Shown: positions 7,082-14,453 of the stretch, piece after piece
Numbering within the stretch: the stretch's first letter is position 1
Layout: each line of letters starts with the position of its first letter
Notes under the pieces: model-generated
Told to the model about the DNA's origin: nothing
Database searches by the model: none
The model's input: only the letters and a program-made list of their open reading frames with translations
Position numbers and translations under genes: made by a program
DNA from: Candidatus Poribacteria bacterium
Lineage (GTDB): Bacteria; Poribacteria; WGA-4E; UBA9662
Assembly (NCBI GenBank): GCA_002699335.1
Contig: PACG01000157.1
Coordinates: 6,373-23,032, forward strand
DNA length: 16,660 nt
Reading direction: 5' to 3'

Positions 7082-7903
7082 ATGACAGAAGTGTCGGATA
7101 AAACCACTTCGGAAGCAGCTAAAACAACAGATCTAGAAGACTACCTATTCGATTTGCAAGGCTATCTGCTTCTTGAAAATGCAGTTGACGCCGATCACAT
7201 ACAGCAACTCAATACAGCACTAGACCCATATGTCTCGATGGAATTGAACGACTGGCGAGGAAACATACACAGATTAAAAGCGCATGAAATCCACAATATT
7301 GTGGAGGCTGGAGAATCCTTTGAGCGGTTAATCGATCACCTCTCCTGGATCTCACATATTCGCCGCTACGCAGGTCACGACGGATTATTTATTGATGAAG
7401 CCTTTGCCAACGTGAGGGGACAAGGAGGTGTAACCCGTCTCCATTCTGGCGGTCACAAGCGACGAATCCGAACCCAGTTCCGGTTTCACAACAACGAATT
7501 TCGGTGCGGCCAGATCGTGATTTTATTGGCCTTGACTGAGGTCTATGCAGGTGGCGGTGGTACAATGGTAATCCCGGGCAGCCATAAATCCAACCTGCCC
7601 CATCCCGCTTTTATCGATGGCCGCAGTGCGGGTGGATCTGTGGAGGGAATCGAAGGTGCAGTTGAGGTCCAAATGAAAGCGGGAGATGCATTACTTTTTG
7701 TTGACTGCATTGCTCATGGCTCAGCCCGGCGTCGAAAAGCCGGAGAAAGACGGGTTGCCATTTACCGGTATGGGCCACACTGGGGAAATAGCCGCTACGG
7801 TTACCAACCCTCGGCAGCCTTGCTAGAACGGTTGACACCCGAGCGCCGTCGGATCATCCAACCGCTGAATCCGCGTCGCAATCCTGAGGCGTCGATTTAC
7901 TAA
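7082..7903 (+). CDS. Phytanoyl-CoA dioxygenase (PhyH) family protein with H-x-G in place of H-x-D
   Basis: A 273-residue protein of the Fe(II)/2-oxoglutarate oxygenase fold. Family signatures are ALTEVYAGGGGTMVIPGSHKSN (150-171) and the distal segment FVDCIAHGSARRRKAGERR (206-224). The proximal ligand motif reads H121-S122-G123 rather than H-x-D; H212 would be the distal iron ligand and R223, eleven residues later, the 2-oxoglutarate binder. The H121-H212 spacing (91) agrees with human PhyH (H175-H264). Related bacterial proteins oxidise small organic substrates; the substrate here is unknown. An H-x-G/A motif occurs in Fe/2OG halogenases, so a different chemistry or an open iron site is possible. 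AAAGGGG lies 8 bases before the ATG. The gene appears to be monocistronic: the next gene has its own promoter candidate. Confidence 0.85.
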   Translation: MTEVSDKTTSEAAKTTDLEDYLFDLQGYLLLENAVDADHIQQLNTALDPYVSMELNDWRGNIHRLKAHEIHNIVEAGESFERLIDHLSWISHIRRYAGHDGLFIDEAFANVRGQGGVTRLHSGGHKRRIRTQFRFHNNEFRCGQIVILLALTEVYAGGGGTMVIPGSHKSNLPHPAFIDGRSAGGSVEGIEGAVEVQMKAGDALLFVDCIAHGSARRRKAGERRVAIYRYGPHWGNSRYGYQPSAALLERLTPERRRIIQPLNPRRNPEASIY

Positions 7904-7970
7904 CTCAAGTAATGAGCCCGTTATACAAAGGTCTTTATACTAACCGGATGATGAAAAATATAGATTCCTT

Positions 7971-7979
7971 TGCTATAAT
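7971..7979 (+). promoter_or_regulatory. Extended -10 promoter of the cysteine desulfurase gene
   Basis: TGCTATAAT is a perfect extended -10 element (TGnTATAAT). No good -35 box lies 17 bases upstream, as is common with extended -10 promoters. Transcription would begin near 7986, about 42 bases before the GTG start. Confidence 0.55.
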
Positions 7980-8017
7980 TAACCCCAAAATTGATACCAA
8001 GAAACTAGTTCACCGTT

Positions 8018-8021
8018 GGAG
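8018..8021 (+). promoter_or_regulatory. Shine-Dalgarno site deciding the GTG start of the desulfurase
   Basis: GGAG lies 6 bases before GTG at 8028. The longer frame from TTG at 8016 would place this site inside the coding region and add four residues not expected in the family, whose members begin close to YLDHNATTP. Confidence 0.6.
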
Positions 8022-8027
8022 TTAAGA

Positions 8028-9194
8028 GTGGATCCCATTTATCTCGACCATAACGCAACCACCCCGGTAGACCCAAAAGTCTTGACGGCTATGGAACCAT
8101 TTATGACCACCCAATTCGGCAACGCTTCCAGTATTCATACTTTTGGTCGTCAAGCCCGCAATGCTATCGAAGTCGCACGGGAACAAGTTGCAGCCTTGAT
8201 CGGTGCTAGTCGTTCCAGTGAAATTGTTTTTACCAGTGGAGCCACCGAGTCAAACAATCAGGCCATCAAGGGAACTATAGCACATCATCAACAAAAGAGC
8301 GTTGCTACTCGTCTCCATCTGGTTGCTTGTGTGACAGAGCACCATGCTGTTTTGCATCCATGTAAGTATTTGGAGAGAAGAGGAGTTGCGGTTACCTATT
8401 TACCAGTTGATCGCTATGGGCGAATTTCACTTGAACACTTAAAAGAGGCGATTCGAGAAAAGACAGTCCTAGTCTCCATCATGTATGTCAATAACGAGAT
8501 TGGCACCATCCACCCGATTAAAGAGATTTGCCAACTAGCGAAGTTAGAAGGGGTGCCTGTCCATACAGATGCGGTGCAAGCAGCAGGAAAAATTCCCATT
8601 GACGTCGATTTGCTTGGTGTCGATTTACTCTCACTCTCTGCCCACAAGTTTAATGGCCCAAAGGGGGTTGGTGCTTTATATATTCAACGGAGACTGCGTC
8701 TTAGCAGTCTGCTCCACGGAGGGGAACATGAGCGCAAACGCCGAGCTGGCACAGAAAATGTAGCGGCCATCGTCGGTATGGGCAAGGCGGCGGAAATTGC
8801 CCTTCGAGAATTAGATCACAAAGCTCAACATTTAACTAATCTGGTTCAGCGGTTACGCACCGGTATTTTGACTAATCTGGATAATATTGTCGAGAGCAGC
8901 CCATCAGCAGGCCAGGAATTGGTGCCAGGCACGTTGAGTCTCTCCTTTACCGATGTGGGTGCCGAAGCCCTTATTTTACGTCTCGACATGGAAGGGATCT
9001 GTGTTTCAAGCGGGTCAGCTTGTGCATCTGGTTCACTTGAACCTTCTCATGTGCTAGCGCAGTTAGGGATCTCCCCGCAACTGGCGCAGAGCACCATCCG
9101 ATTTTCCGTCGGATCGAGTAATACAGAGGCCGACATCGATACTACGATAGAGAAAATCACCAAAATTGTCAAGCAGATCCGCAGCCTACCTTAG
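8028..9194 (+). CDS. Cysteine desulfurase, NifS/IscS type
   Basis: A 388-residue PLP enzyme counted from GTG at 8028; it converts cysteine to alanine and passes persulfide sulfur to Fe-S cluster or tRNA-thiolation partners in the cytoplasm. Signatures: YLDHNATTPVDP at 5-16, SGATESNNQAIKG at 70-82, TEHHAVLHP with the PLP-stacking H105 at 103-111, HTDAVQA with D181 and Q184, the PLP lysine K207 in SAHKFNGPKG, RAGTENVA at 239-246, and the catalytic C332 in SSGSACASGSLEPSHV. The short group I form of this loop is closest to NifS/IscS rather than SufS. No IscR, IscU, IscA or Nif gene is adjacent, so this is a stand-alone desulfurase. An RluA-family pseudouridine synthase follows after 18 bases, hinting at a role in RNA modification, but this is inference. 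Confidence 0.93.
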   Translation: MDPIYLDHNATTPVDPKVLTAMEPFMTTQFGNASSIHTFGRQARNAIEVAREQVAALIGASRSSEIVFTSGATESNNQAIKGTIAHHQQKSVATRLHLVACVTEHHAVLHPCKYLERRGVAVTYLPVDRYGRISLEHLKEAIREKTVLVSIMYVNNEIGTIHPIKEICQLAKLEGVPVHTDAVQAAGKIPIDVDLLGVDLLSLSAHKFNGPKGVGALYIQRRLRLSSLLHGGEHERKRRAGTENVAAIVGMGKAAEIALRELDHKAQHLTNLVQRLRTGILTNLDNIVESSPSAGQELVPGTLSLSFTDVGAEALILRLDMEGICVSSGSACASGSLEPSHVLAQLGISPQLAQSTIRFSVGSSNTEADIDTTIEKITKIVKQIRSLP

Positions 9195-9212
9195 TTTGAT
9201 ACTCCCTATGGC

Positions 9213-10328
9213 ATGAACCATTTTGAATATTCGACAACGATCGATAACGATCAGGTTGGATGCCGGCTGGACCGCTATCTAATCCAGCAATGTTCGCATT
9301 TTGCAGGTCGAGCCAAACAACTGTCCAGATCCACGGCTCAGCAAATGGTGCAGAGGGGCTCTGTCACAGTCAACGGCTCAATTCAAAAACCGAGTTACAA
9401 GCTGAAAGCAGGAGATCTCGTCTGGATGTCAGTTGAATTAGATAGTACTGTTGCTCCACCCCTTAAGACCTTACCTCCAATTAGCAGGTCCGCGCATAAC
9501 ATTCCTCCCGATCAAGGTAGAGGGCATAAATTAGACCTAGCTCCAGAATCAATTCCTCTGAACATCTTGTTTCAAGATTCAGATCTGGTGGTGCTAGACA
9601 AACCGCTAAACTTGATCGTTCAACCGACGCCAGCGGTGCGATCCGGCACATTGATCAACGCCTTAATTCACCATTGTGGGGCTGAGCAACGAGAACTGGC
9701 GAGATATGGCTTAGTACATCGGTTGGATAAAGATACGACCGGGGTAATGGTCGTAGCTAAAAGTAATCCAGCCCAACAGCACCTGACAGCGCAGTTTAAA
9801 GACCATACCGTTCAACGCACTTACGTCACAGTGGTTTGTGGACAACCTAAAAATAGCACTGGAATTATTTCAGTCCCATTAGGCAGAAGTCGAAACGACT
9901 TCAGGAAAATGACAGTCAAAGAAAATGGCCGACGTGCCGTCACTCATTATCGCGTCTTGCACAGTCTGGATCGATTGGCACAGTTGGAATTAAAGTTAGA
10001 GACCGGACGGACGCATCAGATTCGGGTGCATCTGGCGTCGATCGGACATCCGGTCGCCGGCGACCCCACCTACGGCGGTGGAAATAAACGAGCCTTCAAT
10101 GAAGCCAGCACCAAGCAGATACGACAAATCGTCAACCAATTGAACCGTCAAGCTCTTCATGCCCTAACACTCGGTTTTATTCATCCCCGAACCGGGAGAT
10201 TTATCCAATTTTTCAGTTCCATTCCACTTGATCTGGCACCGCTTTTTGGCCTGTTTCCATCATTAAGCTGTAATGGTCTACAACCACCGTCAGCCAGGGA
10301 ATCCAGTATCAACGTTGATGCCCTCTAA
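9213..10328 (+). CDS. RluA/RluD-family 23S rRNA or tRNA pseudouridine synthase
   Basis: A 371-residue protein. An S4-type RNA-binding domain (about residues 15-75, with VTVNG and YKLKAGD) precedes the catalytic domain (about 113-345). The catalytic aspartate is D172 in HRLDKDTTGVMVVAK; further signatures are ETGRTHQIRVHLASIGHPVAGDPTYGG and ALHALTLGFIHP. The enzyme isomerises uridine to pseudouridine in structured RNA; domain order favours RluD over RluA, but target positions cannot be predicted. Odd points are a longer, proline-rich linker (about 78-112) and KPLNLIVQPTP where homologues usually have KPxGLxVHP, i.e. Gln for His. The ATG lacks a clear ribosome site, so translation may be coupled to the desulfurase gene 18 bases upstream. 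The 3' end overlaps the next gene by 11 bases. Confidence 0.9.
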   Translation: MNHFEYSTTIDNDQVGCRLDRYLIQQCSHFAGRAKQLSRSTAQQMVQRGSVTVNGSIQKPSYKLKAGDLVWMSVELDSTVAPPLKTLPPISRSAHNIPPDQGRGHKLDLAPESIPLNILFQDSDLVVLDKPLNLIVQPTPAVRSGTLINALIHHCGAEQRELARYGLVHRLDKDTTGVMVVAKSNPAQQHLTAQFKDHTVQRTYVTVVCGQPKNSTGIISVPLGRSRNDFRKMTVKENGRRAVTHYRVLHSLDRLAQLELKLETGRTHQIRVHLASIGHPVAGDPTYGGGNKRAFNEASTKQIRQIVNQLNRQALHALTLGFIHPRTGRFIQFFSSIPLDLAPLFGLFPSLSCNGLQPPSARESSINVDAL

Positions 10329-12315
10329 GCACGTCGCTATTCCCCATGAGCAAAAGATCCGTCATGCCGTTACCTACCGGGCGATTCTTATCGGCGTCTT
10401 ACTGATTCCACCGAATAGTTTCTGGATTATGCAGGTAGAAGGGGTGTGGAACATCAGTCACTCCACCTGTCTTTCATTGATGTGGCACGTGGTATTGAAT
10501 CTACTTACCCTGATCCTGATCAACCGGTTGCTGATCGAACGACTATTTCCACAACAATCCTTAACCCAGGGAGAACTGATAACCATCTATACTATGCTCT
10601 CTCTAGCTGGTGGTATTGCTGGACGGGACTCGTACCAGATCCTGATTCCCGTTATGGGCTGGGCTTTCGAGTTTGCCACCCCTGAAAATGAGTGGGATCA
10701 ACTATTTCACCGTTTTTTACCTGATTGGTTAATGTTGCGAGAACCGGATGTTTTGCGCCAGCTATACCGTGGAGAGTCAATGCTCTACAAATGGCCAACC
10801 TTACAGGTACTCGCGGCACCCGTCCTCTGGTGGAGCCTGTTTGTATTGGTACTTGGCCTAACTATGCTCTGTTTGAATATTTTGATTCGTAAACAATGGA
10901 CGCAGAATGAGAAACTCAGCTATCCGATCATCCAACTGCCTTTAGCTATTACCCAAAGTAGCGATAGTCATTGGCAAGCACGCGATAGTCGATTTTTTCG
11001 AAATCGACTTTTATGGACCGGCTTTGCGATCGGCGGGTCAATCGATGTCATCAATGGTATCCATCATTTGGTACCATCTTTCCCGCATCTCCCTGTTACC
11101 TACTTAGACCATAGTCTAGGCCAATACTTTACCAGCAAGCCGTGGAGTGCTGTGGGTAGATTCCCATTTCCGATCTATCCGTTTGTTATTGCCATCGGGT
11201 TTTTCCTCCCCTTAGATCTGGCGTTTTCAACCTGGTTTTTCTATCTATTTCGCAAAGCCCAACAGGTGGCCGGCGTGGCGTTAGGCATAAAGGCCCTACC
11301 TGCCTTTCCCTACCTCAATCAGCAATCAACCGGTGCCTGGGTGGGATTGTTCCTGGTGGTTATGTGGGCAGGCCGTACTCATTTCAGGTCTGTTTTTCGC
11401 CAGGTCTTTCATCCATCTCCCTCGACCAAGGTACTGGACATGAATGCCGAGTCGGAGAAAGACTCACCAATGTCCTACCGAGCGGCTTGCCTCGGCATTC
11501 TATTCGGCTCAATAGCAATCGTTCTATTTTGTCATCAAGCGGGTTTATCCCTATGGATTATCCCGCCTTTCTTTATCATATTCTTCATGCTTTCGATTGC
11601 CATTACCCGGGCGAGAGCCGAGTTGGGGCCACCGACACACGAACTGGTTGGGATGAACCCCGGAAATATGATGGTGGACCTAATCGGCACTCGTCAAATA
11701 GGTGCCGACAATTTATCGATCTTCCCCCTCTTCTGGTTTTTCGCCGGCCGCGGGTATCGCGGCCATCTGATGCCACACCAACTGGAATGTTTGAAAATGG
11801 CAGAGCAGACCCGGATGAATGTCCAAAAATTAGGATTGGCGATGTTAGTCGCCATCTTTTTGGGCAGCCTCTCCGCCTTTTGGGCCCTGTATCACCTGGC
11901 TTTTATTGAAGGCCTGGACGTCATTCCGATCGGACACGATTCCGGTGTTTTTCGCACGTTGGCGGGACGCCTCAACCACCCGACACCGGCCGATCTGCCG
12001 GCAACCAGTTTTATGGGAGTTGGTATGCTGGCGACCTTTTTGCTGATGTTCTTGAGGACTCGATTCTTATGGTGGCCGCTTCATCCAGCGGGTTATGCAC
12101 TATCGATGAACTTCGGCATCGACTACATATGGTCCTGCCTGATTTTTAGCTCTATCATCAAGCGAATCGTTTTATCTTACGGTGGCGTTGGCACCTACCG
12201 TCGTGCTATCCCCTTCTTCCTCGGCGTTATTCTAGGAGAGTATGTAATCGGTGGTTTGTGGAGTCTAATTGGTATGATACTGCAGTACAAGACCTACGAT
12301 TTCTACTTCGCCTGA
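10318..12315 (+). CDS. DUF6785/DUF6784-type multi-pass membrane protein
   Basis: A 666-residue integral membrane protein with about 12-16 hydrophobic segments. The N-terminal part has the conserved pattern LIGVLLIPPNSFWIM, then a QGELITIYTMLSLAGGIAGRD stretch, FATPENEW and LPDWL. The C-terminus ends with YGGVGTYRRAIPFFLGVILGEYVIGG. These resemble the uncharacterised DUF6785/DUF6784 family of Poribacteria, Planctomycetes and Verrucomicrobia; the function is unknown, and a transport role is only a guess from topology. I chose ATG at 10318 (11-base overlap with the pseudouridine synthase gene); an in-frame ATG at 10273 would add 15 polar residues. Neither has a strong ribosome site (AGGGA lies 17 bases before 10318), so coupling to the upstream gene is likely. 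A CGCCT/AGGCG stem covers the stop codon, without a T-run. Confidence 0.8.
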   Translation: MPSKHVAIPHEQKIRHAVTYRAILIGVLLIPPNSFWIMQVEGVWNISHSTCLSLMWHVVLNLLTLILINRLLIERLFPQQSLTQGELITIYTMLSLAGGIAGRDSYQILIPVMGWAFEFATPENEWDQLFHRFLPDWLMLREPDVLRQLYRGESMLYKWPTLQVLAAPVLWWSLFVLVLGLTMLCLNILIRKQWTQNEKLSYPIIQLPLAITQSSDSHWQARDSRFFRNRLLWTGFAIGGSIDVINGIHHLVPSFPHLPVTYLDHSLGQYFTSKPWSAVGRFPFPIYPFVIAIGFFLPLDLAFSTWFFYLFRKAQQVAGVALGIKALPAFPYLNQQSTGAWVGLFLVVMWAGRTHFRSVFRQVFHPSPSTKVLDMNAESEKDSPMSYRAACLGILFGSIAIVLFCHQAGLSLWIIPPFFIIFFMLSIAITRARAELGPPTHELVGMNPGNMMVDLIGTRQIGADNLSIFPLFWFFAGRGYRGHLMPHQLECLKMAEQTRMNVQKLGLAMLVAIFLGSLSAFWALYHLAFIEGLDVIPIGHDSGVFRTLAGRLNHPTPADLPATSFMGVGMLATFLLMFLRTRFLWWPLHPAGYALSMNFGIDYIWSCLIFSSIIKRIVLSYGGVGTYRRAIPFFLGVILGEYVIGGLWSLIGMILQYKTYDFYFA

Positions 12316-12336
12316 GATTAGGCGTAGGGAAAATCG

Positions 12337-13140
12337 TATAGACAAATCATTATAAAAAACATATTGTGAATGCTTAGGAAAGAGTTCATCGACACCGCAG
12401 CGATGTTGTCTTCTGACGGCTTTCATTTGAGCCCATTTGCGTTCATCTAAGATTGGCTATACGTGGAAGACACACTGCCATACACTGATGGGCGCCGATC
12501 GCTTCCAACATATCATAACGCGGGTGAAAGCTGGCATTGTCCATCACAACCACTGACCCTGATGGGATTTTGAGTAAGAGTTCCTGTGTGAGCCCAGCAT
12601 CAAAAACATCAGAGTTAACATTGCCATCAAGCAGAACAAGGGTTAAGAAGGTCATGCCAATTATGGGTTCCGTCGCAACGCTTTTCCTTTTTCGACTAGC
12701 CGTGCCTTCTGGGCATATCCTGAGCCAAGTCCCTTTCATCCAGATGAACCGTGGGGTTACCCGTCTGTTGATAGGTGGTTATTTGCTGTTGGAAGTTGAG
12801 ACGCGCCTGTTGGTTAGCCTTTGGATATTGCAACGTTTTTTATAGCTGATACCAGGACGCAACAGAGCAAAGCCTATGGTCGATTGTGCTACAGCGAAGC
12901 GTTTGAGGGGCTCCCATTGATAATTATCCGGCTGCAATTCAATATCTTGGGCCAGTAAAGCCATTTCAATCCTTGTCGCGAGCTTGTTTCGTGTCATGCT
13001 TGGCTTAATTGCACCAACGAAATAAACGTCCGAATAGAAATATCAAAGCGGTTACTAACTGGTTCAAAGATCAGTCCTTATTTTCTCTTGGAGTTGAAAA
13101 ACTATGGTTCGAAAATCGAAAGAAATATGTCGTCTATTAT
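12337..13140 (-). mobile_element. Degenerate IS630-family insertion sequence, remnant 1
   Basis: About 800 bases holding a broken IS630-type transposase gene. Candidate ends are TATAGACAAAT (from 12337 on the plus strand) and TAATAGACGACAT (from 13139 on the minus strand). Both begin with TA, the target of Tc1/mariner-IS630 elements, and share only ATAGAC plus scattered bases, so the borders are tentative. It sits just after the DUF6785 gene. Confidence 0.6.
12340..13105 (-). pseudogene. IS630-family transposase pseudogene (several frameshifts)
   Basis: The protein can be followed through several frames from right to left: a start-like VFQLQEKIRTDL near 13105, a helix-turn-helix stretch EPVSNRFDISIRTF near 13060-13020, then TRNKLATRIE...NYQWEPLKRFAVAQSTIGFALLRPGISYKK (12994-12850), then KANQQARLNFQQQ and VHLDE (12820-12735, another frame), then VNSDVFDAGLTQELLLKIPSGSVVVMDNASFH (12625-12525) with the second catalytic Asp, and finally ERKWAQMKAVRRQHRCGVDELF (12450-12385, another frame) with the C-terminal catalytic Glu region. 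At least four frame changes, with the expected NPIE motif damaged, make it inactive. The family cuts and pastes into TA dinucleotides through a DDE catalytic domain. Plus-strand frames in this interval are antisense artefacts. Confidence 0.85.
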
Positions 13141-13249
13141 GCCATACTATAATGGATCTAGCTATAGCGCAGCAGCTGTGTGTACCACTGGTCTCCTACC
13201 AATGTTTCAGTCTGTCGTATTTATTGTGCATTACTCCAGCAAAAGGTAG

Positions 13250-13262
13250 TGGTCAACCAGAT
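13250..13262 (+). repeat. Left terminal inverted repeat of IS630 remnant 2
   Basis: TGGTCAACCAGAT matches the reverse complement of 14385-14397 (GTGTCAACCTGAT) at 10 of 13 bases. It touches the transposase stop codon (13264-13262), as is usual for compact IS elements. A TA at 13247-13248 lies just outside. Confidence 0.5.
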
Positions 13263-14344
13263 TAATTTTTAATATTATCATAGGAGGTGGCAAACTTGTC
13301 GCTAGCTTTTTCAGTCGTGAATTGCCAGTTGACAGTAGCTCGACGCTGATTTCGCTCCTCTTTCCAGCCAGCAATCTCATGTCTGAGTTTCTCTCAATCA
13401 CCTAGACCTCGATCGGTGCATTGTCGGCCCAAAACATCAATCTCTATCTCGGCTATATTCAGTCAATTGGCATATTTAGGCCTGTCATGAAACTCCAGTT
13501 TTCTGAATATCCTACCTGCTTCTCGGGCCGCAAAAGCCTGATACCAAGACACTCCTTGGTAAATTTAAGGTTGTCCTGAAGTATCCGTATCTTCTCCGCC
13601 TTCGGCATAGTCCATGCCTCTGCGCTGGGCAGTAACTTTTACCTGACGCCAGCCGGCTTGAGGGTAAAAGAGGACCAAGAAATTACAGTTGCTATTACGT
13701 TTATAGGTTATAGTCCTCTCACCTGAGCTTTCCGACTGGTGTGGGCCGGGGTTGACGAGTATGTTCCAACAATTGATGCTACGTTTTATCCCAACAGACG
13801 ATGGGATATTGACTCTCCAAAGCTTCGGCATACAGCTCCAGAATATCCTCCATCTGGCAGATAAAGGCGGCATCTACTTTGGACAGACACCACCGCTGGT
13901 GCAGCCAAGGTTTGAGCCCCCCTTTTTTAGGCAGCAGCGAACAGTCTCCGCCGTGATAGGCTCCATATATTTCAGTTGCACCAGTTTGTCGGCTATCATT
14001 TGTATGGTCCAACAATTGCGGGCGGCTGGAGGCCGGGAACCAGCGCTGGCAATAACATATGCTCCACCTTTGACACCTGACTTCTTGGACGCACCTGGAC
14101 GCGGCTTCTCATTCAACGGCATCTCCAGTCCTTATTGAACCAGGCGTTTACGAATATTATGCCCCGTTTGTAAGCCAACACCCACTATCTGGGCAACTTC
14201 TCGATCTTTCTTTCCTTGATGGTATAGAAGAACACTAGCAGGATTGAGTTTGCGTGACGAGTGCTGGCCTTGACGAAGTAGTGAATTTAGGTAATTCCAG
14301 TGTTTCTCCGACAATTGAACTGGATACTTTCTTTCTCTCATCAA
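13262..14344 (-). pseudogene. IS630-family transposase pseudogene, long subfamily
   Basis: The gene spans 1083 bases, about the usual family length. Starting at TTG/ATG (14344/14341), an N-terminal HTH domain (REVAQIVGVGLQTGHNIRKRL) meets an in-frame TAA at 14134, then continues in the same frame through WTIQMIADKLVQLKYMEPIT. At the AAAAAAG run (13928-13922) the frame moves by -1 into KKGGLKPWLHQRWCLSKVD...ELYAEAL and VCWDK, the first catalytic Asp region. Later it shifts again to FYPQAGWRQVKVTAQRRGMDYAE, then KIRILQDNL (second Asp; about 15 residues appear deleted before it), then AEIEIDVLGRQCTDR (catalytic Glu), ending RRATVNWQFTTEKAS...NIKN. In the expected SWLN motif Trp is a TGA stop, and another TGA follows. 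It is clearly dead. Confidence 0.88.
13922..13928 (-). promoter_or_regulatory. In-phase A-AAA-AAG slippery heptamer of the transposase
   Basis: Read on the minus strand as CT-A AAA AAG in the upstream frame. Slipping back one base gives AAA AAA GGG GGG CTC and restores the family sequence KKGGLKPW. This is the classic arrangement for programmed -1 frameshifting, known in several IS families. In a decayed gene it may also be a simple homopolymer indel. Confidence 0.45.
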
Positions 14345-14384
14345 TCAACCTCGAGACAGCGGGAATGGGCCTTACCTCATCACT

Positions 14385-14397
14385 ATCAGGTTGACAC
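14385..14397 (-). repeat. Right terminal inverted repeat of IS630 remnant 2
   Basis: ATCAGGTTGACAC on the plus strand, 41 bases upstream of the transposase start, pairs with 13250-13262 at 10 of 13 positions. Confidence 0.5.
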
Positions 14398-14453
14398 AAA
14401 TGATTAATCTGTTCAAGCCCTAACAGCATTGGTTAGAATTTTACAAATATTCA

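Larger units (their letters stand above)
13250..14397 (-). mobile_element. Degenerate IS630-family insertion sequence, remnant 2
   Basis: About 1.15 kb with recognisable imperfect terminal inverted repeats around a nearly full-length but broken transposase gene. The size fits IS630-family elements. It belongs to a different subfamily from remnant 1, lies about 110 bases from it, and points in the same direction. It is followed by 56 bases before the oxidoreductase gene. Confidence 0.75.

Noticed and set aside
10987..11009. A 9-bp perfect inverted repeat around TTTCG
   Set aside because: It lies inside the DUF6785-type coding region, and one 9-bp stem with a short loop is expected by chance in a window of this size.
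11364..11909. Plus-strand frame of 181 codons inside the DUF6785-type gene
   Set aside because: Alternative frame of a well-supported longer gene, with composition unlike a real protein.
12309..12324. CGCCT/AGGCG stem over the DUF6785 stop codon as a terminator
   Set aside because: Only 5 bp and no T-run follows.
12537..12845. Plus-strand frame of 102 codons in IS630 remnant 1
   Set aside because: It is the antisense of recognisable transposase sequence and has no family signature.
13752..14138. Plus-strand frame of 128 codons in IS630 remnant 2
   Set aside because: Antisense of the transposase; the minus strand carries the family motifs.
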